Source: Burkholderiaceae bacterium (lineage in GTDB: Bacteria > Pseudomonadota > Gammaproteobacteria > Burkholderiales > Burkholderiaceae_C). Taken from it: a stretch of 64,000 nt of DNA. Below, in pieces: positions 60,162 to 64,000 of the stretch; within the stretch, counting starts at the first letter, position 1, and every line of letters starts with the position of its first letter. The position numbers and the translations under genes are program-made. The stretch lies in contig CAJYPV010000028.1 in the NCBI GenBank assembly GCA_913776825.1, positions 1 to 64,000 on the forward strand, given 5' to 3'. The notes under the pieces are model-generated. The model ran no database searches. It saw only the letters and a program-made list of their open reading frames with translations, and was not told the DNA's origin.

Positions 60162-61177
60162 GCACCTCGACCTTGCCGGCCGAAGCGCCGCTGCATTTCC
60201 AGCCCCGCACCCAGGCGCTGCGCGCCGAAGCGGCGATCGAGCCCGATGCGCCCGCCAGCGGCCCGGTCACCAAGACCACGCAGATCATCGCCATCTACGG
60301 CAAGGGCGGGATCGGCAAGAGCTTCACCCTGGCCAACCTCAGCTACATGATGGCCCAGCAGGGCAAGAAGGTGCTGCTGATCGGCTGCGATCCCAAGAGC
60401 GACACCACCAGCCTGCTGTTCGGCGGCAAGGCGTGCCCGACCATCATCGAGACCAGCAGCCGCAAGAAGCTGGCCGGCGAGACCGTGGCCATCGGCGATG
60501 TCTGCTTCAAGCGCGATGGCGTGTATGCGATGGAGCTGGGCGGGCCGGAGGTCGGCCGCGGCTGCGGCGGGCGCGGGATCATCCACGGCTTCGAAACCCT
60601 GGAGAAGCTCGGCTTCCACGACTGGGGCTTCGACTATGTGCTGCTGGACTTCCTCGGCGACGTGGTGTGCGGCGGCTTCGGCCTGCCGATCGCGCGGGAC
60701 ATGTGCCAGAAGGTGATCGTCGTCGGTAGCAACGATTTGCAGAGCCTGTACGTGGCCAACAACGTCTGCAGCGCGGTGGAGTACTTCCGCAAGCTGGGCG
60801 GCAATGTCGGCGTGGCCGGCATGGTGATCAACAAGGACGACGGCACCGGCCAGGCCGAGGCCTTCGCCCAGCGCGCCGGCATTCCGGTGCTGGCGGCGAT
60901 TCCGGCGCATGACGACATCCGCCGCAAGAGCGCCAGCTACGACATCATCGGCAAGCCCGACGGCGAGTGGGGCCCGCTGTTCGCCACGCTCGCGGCCAAT
61001 GTCGCCGACGCGCCGCCGGTGCGACCCCGGCCGCAGACGCAGGATGAGCTGCTGAGCCTGTTCTCCGCCGATGTCACCGGCCGCGACTTCAAGATGGAGC
61101 CCGCCACGCTGTTCGACATGGTGGGACGGACCGAGCTGACCAAGCCGTCGCTCGAAGTCGTCTACGACGCCGCCTGA
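60158..61177 (+). CDS. bchX: Chlorophyllide a reductase iron-sulfur subunit X
   Basis: A 339 aa NifH-like ATPase donating electrons to BchY-BchZ for ring-B reduction. P-loop [23 protein letters not shown] (about residues 46-68); cluster Cys in GRGCGGRG (about residue 133) and VVCGGFGLP (about residue 168); CDPKSDTTSLLFGG switch region. An N-terminal extension of about 42 residues precedes the core. bchY follows after 14 bases. Confidence 0.97.
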   Translation: MSTSTLPAEAPLHFQPRTQALRAEAAIEPDAPASGPVTKTTQIIAIYGKGGIGKSFTLANLSYMMAQQGKKVLLIGCDPKSDTTSLLFGGKACPTIIETSSRKKLAGETVAIGDVCFKRDGVYAMELGGPEVGRGCGGRGIIHGFETLEKLGFHDWGFDYVLLDFLGDVVCGGFGLPIARDMCQKVIVVGSNDLQSLYVANNVCSAVEYFRKLGGNVGVAGMVINKDDGTGQAEAFAQRAGIPVLAAIPAHDDIRRKSASYDIIGKPDGEWGPLFATLAANVADAPPVRPRPQTQDELLSLFSADVTGRDFKMEPATLFDMVGRTELTKPSLEVVYDAA

Positions 61178-61191
61178 CCGGAACGACGACC

Positions 61192-62679
61192 ATGAGCTCC
61201 TGTCACGCCACCGTGGAACGGGCCCAGGCCGAGAGCGCCGCCACGCGCGAGACGCTGGCGCGTTATGCGGCGGACTATCCGACCGATCACACCGGCCCGC
61301 ACGATCAGCCGCAGAGCATGTGTCCGGCATTCGGCGCGCTGCGGGTGGGCCTGCGCATGCGGCGCACCGCCACGATCCTGAGCGGCTCGGCCTGCTGCGT
61401 GTATGGGCTGACCTTCACCTCGCATTTCTACGGCGCCAAGCGCAGCGTCGGCTATGTGCCGTTCAACAGCGAAAGCCTGGTGACCGGGAAGCTGTTCGAG
61501 GACATCCGCGATGCGGTGCATGCCCAGGCCGACCCCGCGCAACTGGACGCGCTGGTGGTCATCAACCTGTGCGTGCCGACCGCCAGCGGCGTGCCGCTGC
61601 AGCTGCTGCCCAAGGTGATCAACGGCGTGCGCATCATCGGGATCGACGTGCCCGGCTTCGGCGTGCCCACCCATGCCGAGGCGAAGGACGTGCTGGCCGG
61701 CGCGATGCTGCAGCGCGCGCGCGCCGAAGCGGAAGCGGGCCCTGTGTCCGCGCCCAAGGGCTGGCGGGAGCAGGGCCTGGATGCGGCGCGCACGGTGAGC
61801 CTGCTCGGCGAGCTGTTCCCCGCGGACCCGATGGTGATCGGCGCGATGCTGGCGCCGATGGGCCTGAAGGTCGGACCGACCGTGCCCACGCGCGAATGGC
61901 GCGAGCTGTATGCGGCGCTGGATTGCTCGGTGGTGGCGGCCACGCATCCGTTCTACACCGCCTGCGTGCGCGAGCTGCAGGCGGCCGGTCGGCCGGTCGT
62001 GCCCTCCGCGCCGGTCGGGGCCGAGGGCACCGAGGCCTGGCTGCGCGCCGTGGGCGACGCGGCGGAGGTACCAGCGGATCTGATCGAGGCCGCCGTCGCG
62101 GCGGTGCTGCCGGCCATCCGCGGCGCTCTGGCGCGGGCACGCACCACGGCCAAGGTCACCGTCAGCGGCTATGAAGGCTCGGAGCTGCTGGTGGCGCGGC
62201 TGCTGATCGAGAGTGGCGCGACGGTGCCGTATGTCGGCACGGCCTGTCCGCGCACGCCATGGTCGGAGCCGGATCGGGTCTGGCTGGAAGCCCATGGCTG
62301 CGAGGTGCAGTACCGCGCCTCGCTGGAGCAGGATCTCGCGGCGGTGCAACGCCATCAGCCGCAACTGGCCATCGGCACCACGCCCCTGGTGCAGGCCTGC
62401 AAGCAGCGCGGATTGCCCGCGCTGTACTTCACCAACCTGATCTCGGCGCGACCCTTGATGGGACCGGCGGGCGCGGGCTCGCTGGCCCAGGTCATCAATG
62501 GCGCGATCGCCAACCAGCCGCGCTTCGATGCGATGCGCGACTTCTTCGGCGACACCGGCGCGGGCGACCAGGCCGGCATCTGGACGGAACAGCCGGTGCT
62601 GCATCCGGAGTTCCGCAGCGAAACCCGTCGGCAGGTCATCAAGCTGATGAAGCGCCGGTCCTCGGAGCAGATGCTGTGA
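61192..62679 (+). CDS. bchY: Chlorophyllide a reductase subunit Y
   Basis: A 495 aa NifD-like subunit of chlorophyllide a oxidoreductase. [42 protein letters not shown] (about residues 41-82) carries the cluster-binding cysteines, with [14 protein letters not shown] further on (about residue 125). It pairs with BchZ. Its stop overlaps the bchZ GTG start (GTGA at 62676-62679). Confidence 0.96.
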   Translation: MSSCHATVERAQAESAATRETLARYAADYPTDHTGPHDQPQSMCPAFGALRVGLRMRRTATILSGSACCVYGLTFTSHFYGAKRSVGYVPFNSESLVTGKLFEDIRDAVHAQADPAQLDALVVINLCVPTASGVPLQLLPKVINGVRIIGIDVPGFGVPTHAEAKDVLAGAMLQRARAEAEAGPVSAPKGWREQGLDAARTVSLLGELFPADPMVIGAMLAPMGLKVGPTVPTREWRELYAALDCSVVAATHPFYTACVRELQAAGRPVVPSAPVGAEGTEAWLRAVGDAAEVPADLIEAAVAAVLPAIRGALARARTTAKVTVSGYEGSELLVARLLIESGATVPYVGTACPRTPWSEPDRVWLEAHGCEVQYRASLEQDLAAVQRHQPQLAIGTTPLVQACKQRGLPALYFTNLISARPLMGPAGAGSLAQVINGAIANQPRFDAMRDFFGDTGAGDQAGIWTEQPVLHPEFRSETRRQVIKLMKRRSSEQML

Positions 62680-64000
62680 GTTTCGTGATCGACCACGACC
62701 GGGCCGGCGGCTATTGGGGCGCGGTCTATGTGTTCACTGCGATCAAGGGTCTGCAGGTGATCATCGATGGCCCGGTCGGCTGCGAGAACCTGCCGGTGAC
62801 CTCGGTGCTGCACTACACCGATGCCTTGCCGCCGCATGAGCTGCCGATCGTGGTCACCGGACTGGCCGAGGAACAACTGGGCCGGGAAGGCACCGAGGGC
62901 AGCATGCGGCGCGCCCATGCGTCGCTGGATCCGGACCTGCCCAGCGTCGTGGTCACCGGCTCGATCGCCGAGATGATCGGCGGCGGCGTGACGCCCGAGG
63001 GCACGACGATCGCCCGCTTCCTGCCCCGCACCATCGATGAAGACCAATGGCAATGCGCCAACCGGGCGATGTTCTGGCTGTGGTCCGAGCATGGTCCGAA
63101 GCGGGTGCCGGCGCGCACGCCGATGGCGCAACGGCCGCCGGGTGAGAAGCCACGGGTGAACCTGATCGGCCCCTGCTATGGGCAGTTCAACAGCGCCAGC
63201 GATCTGCATGAGATCCAGCGCCTGGTGCAGGGCCTGGGGGCGGAGATCAACCTGACCTTCCCGCTCGGCAGCCATCTGGCCGATGTGCCTCGGCTGGCGG
63301 ACGCGGACGTGAACATCTGCCTCTACCGCGAGTTCGGCCAGCTGCTGTGCGAGACGCTGGATCGGCCGTGGCTGCAGGCGCCCATCGGGATGCACAGCAC
63401 CACGGCCTTCCTGCGCGAGCTCGGTCGCTTGCTGGGGCTGGATCCGGAGCCCTTCATCGAGCGCGAGAAGCACACCACGCTCAAGCCAGTGTGGGATCTG
63501 TGGCGCTCGGTGACGCAGGACTTCTTCGCGACGGCCAGCTTCGGCATCGTCGCCAGCGAGACCTATGCGCGCGGCGTGCGTCACTTCCTGGAAGACGAGC
63601 TGGGACTGCCCTGCCAATTCGCCGTCGCGCGCAAGCCCGGCCAGAAGACCGACAACGCTGCCATCCGCGCGCTGGTGCGGGACAAGCCGCCGCTGGTGCT
63701 CTACGGCAGCTTCAACGAGCGCATGTACCTGGCGGAGGCCGCCACGGCGGGGCCGATGAAGCCGACCTTCATTGCGGCGTCCTTCCCCGGCGCGATCGTG
63801 CGACGCGCCACCGGCACGCCGTTCATGGGCTATGCGGGCGCGACCTATCTGGTGCAGGAGTTCTGCAACGCGCTGTTCGATGCGCTGTTTCACATCCTGC
63901 CGCTGGGCACGGAGATGGACCGGGTCGATCCCACGCCGGCCCGCGCGCTTGCCGAGCTGCCCTGGAGCGATGCCGCCCGCGCGGCGCTGGACGAGCTGCT
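62676..64000 (+). CDS. bchZ: Chlorophyllide a reductase subunit Z (truncated by window end)
   Basis: A NifK-like subunit, read from a GTG ([20 protein letters not shown]) to the right edge of the window, about 441 codons without a stop. Cys in [13 protein letters not shown] (about residue 37) is a cluster ligand. The GTG start overlaps the bchY stop by four bases. Because the frame begins with GTG and does not end here, it is easily missed; the C-terminus lies outside. Confidence 0.94.
   Translation, partial: MSFVIDHDRAGGYWGAVYVFTAIKGLQVIIDGPVGCENLPVTSVLHYTDALPPHELPIVVTGLAEEQLGREGTEGSMRRAHASLDPDLPSVVVTGSIAEMIGGGVTPEGTTIARFLPRTIDEDQWQCANRAMFWLWSEHGPKRVPARTPMAQRPPGEKPRVNLIGPCYGQFNSASDLHEIQRLVQGLGAEINLTFPLGSHLADVPRLADADVNICLYREFGQLLCETLDRPWLQAPIGMHSTTAFLRELGRLLGLDPEPFIEREKHTTLKPVWDLWRSVTQDFFATASFGIVASETYARGVRHFLEDELGLPCQFAVARKPGQKTDNAAIRALVRDKPPLVLYGSFNERMYLAEAATAGPMKPTFIAASFPGAIVRRATGTPFMGYAGATYLVQEFCNALFDALFHILPLGTEMDRVDPTPARALAELPWSDAARAALDEL

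Overview
The window reads as a GC-rich chromosome segment from a phototrophic member of the Burkholderiales (Rubrivivax/Roseateles type). The argument is the combination of a purple-bacterial photosynthesis gene cluster with an oxygen-dependent cyclase (acsF), a high-potential iron-sulfur protein, a BciA-type 8-vinyl reductase and glutamyl-tRNA reductase (the C5 route to ALA), flanked by ordinary betaproteobacterial housekeeping genes. The species cannot be fixed from sequence alone.

Left flank (about 1-22,200): unlinked chromosomal genes. These are argG, a YigZ/IMPACT protein, tgt, a small membrane protein, an LplT-PlsC fusion, a DUF2145 pair, a YiaA-like protein, an exported amidohydrolase, an HTH regulator, a CPBP protease, a LysR/NAD(P)-oxidoreductase divergent pair, rlmJ, a secreted beta-helix protein, an Old Yellow Enzyme, a MOSC protein, a class C beta-lactamase-fold serine hydrolase, and a two-gene DNA-repair module (radical SAM plus TIGR03915/DUF4130). 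A perfect CTGT-N8-ACAG LexA box lies just upstream of that module, and the radical SAM protein ends in a clamp-binding-like QMGLF. A small orphan XRE repressor with its own candidate operator closes the flank.

Photosynthesis cluster (22,222 to the right edge). (a) A long minus-strand superoperon: bchF-bchN-bchB-bchH-bchL-bchM-lhaA-puhA-puhB-puhC-acsF-puhE. It makes chlorophyllide and assembles the reaction centre H subunit and LH1. (b) The regulators ppaA/aerR and ppsR on the plus strand. (c) bchG-bch2(pucC-like)-bchP-orf95-hip: tail addition and reduction, an unknown membrane protein, and the HiPIP electron donor. (d) A DUF3422 gene, then bchI-bchD (Mg chelatase), with bchO convergent. (e) crtI-crtB-hemA-orf70 on plus, convergent with crtD-crtC-bciA on minus. 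(f) crtE-crtF, then bchC-(36-codon ORF)-bchX-bchY-bchZ, with bchZ running off the window; the puf operon is expected beyond it but is not seen.

Together the window holds nearly every step from protoporphyrin IX to bacteriochlorophyll a and from isoprenoid diphosphates to methoxylated carotenoids, plus the pathway's own regulators. TGT-N12-ACA palindromes (the PpsR/CrtJ type) or one-base variants lie in front of bchF/ppaA, bchG, crtI/bchO, crtD/crtE and bchC. Translational coupling by ATGA/GTGA overlaps is pervasive. No tRNA, rRNA, CRISPR, IS element or prophage was recognised.
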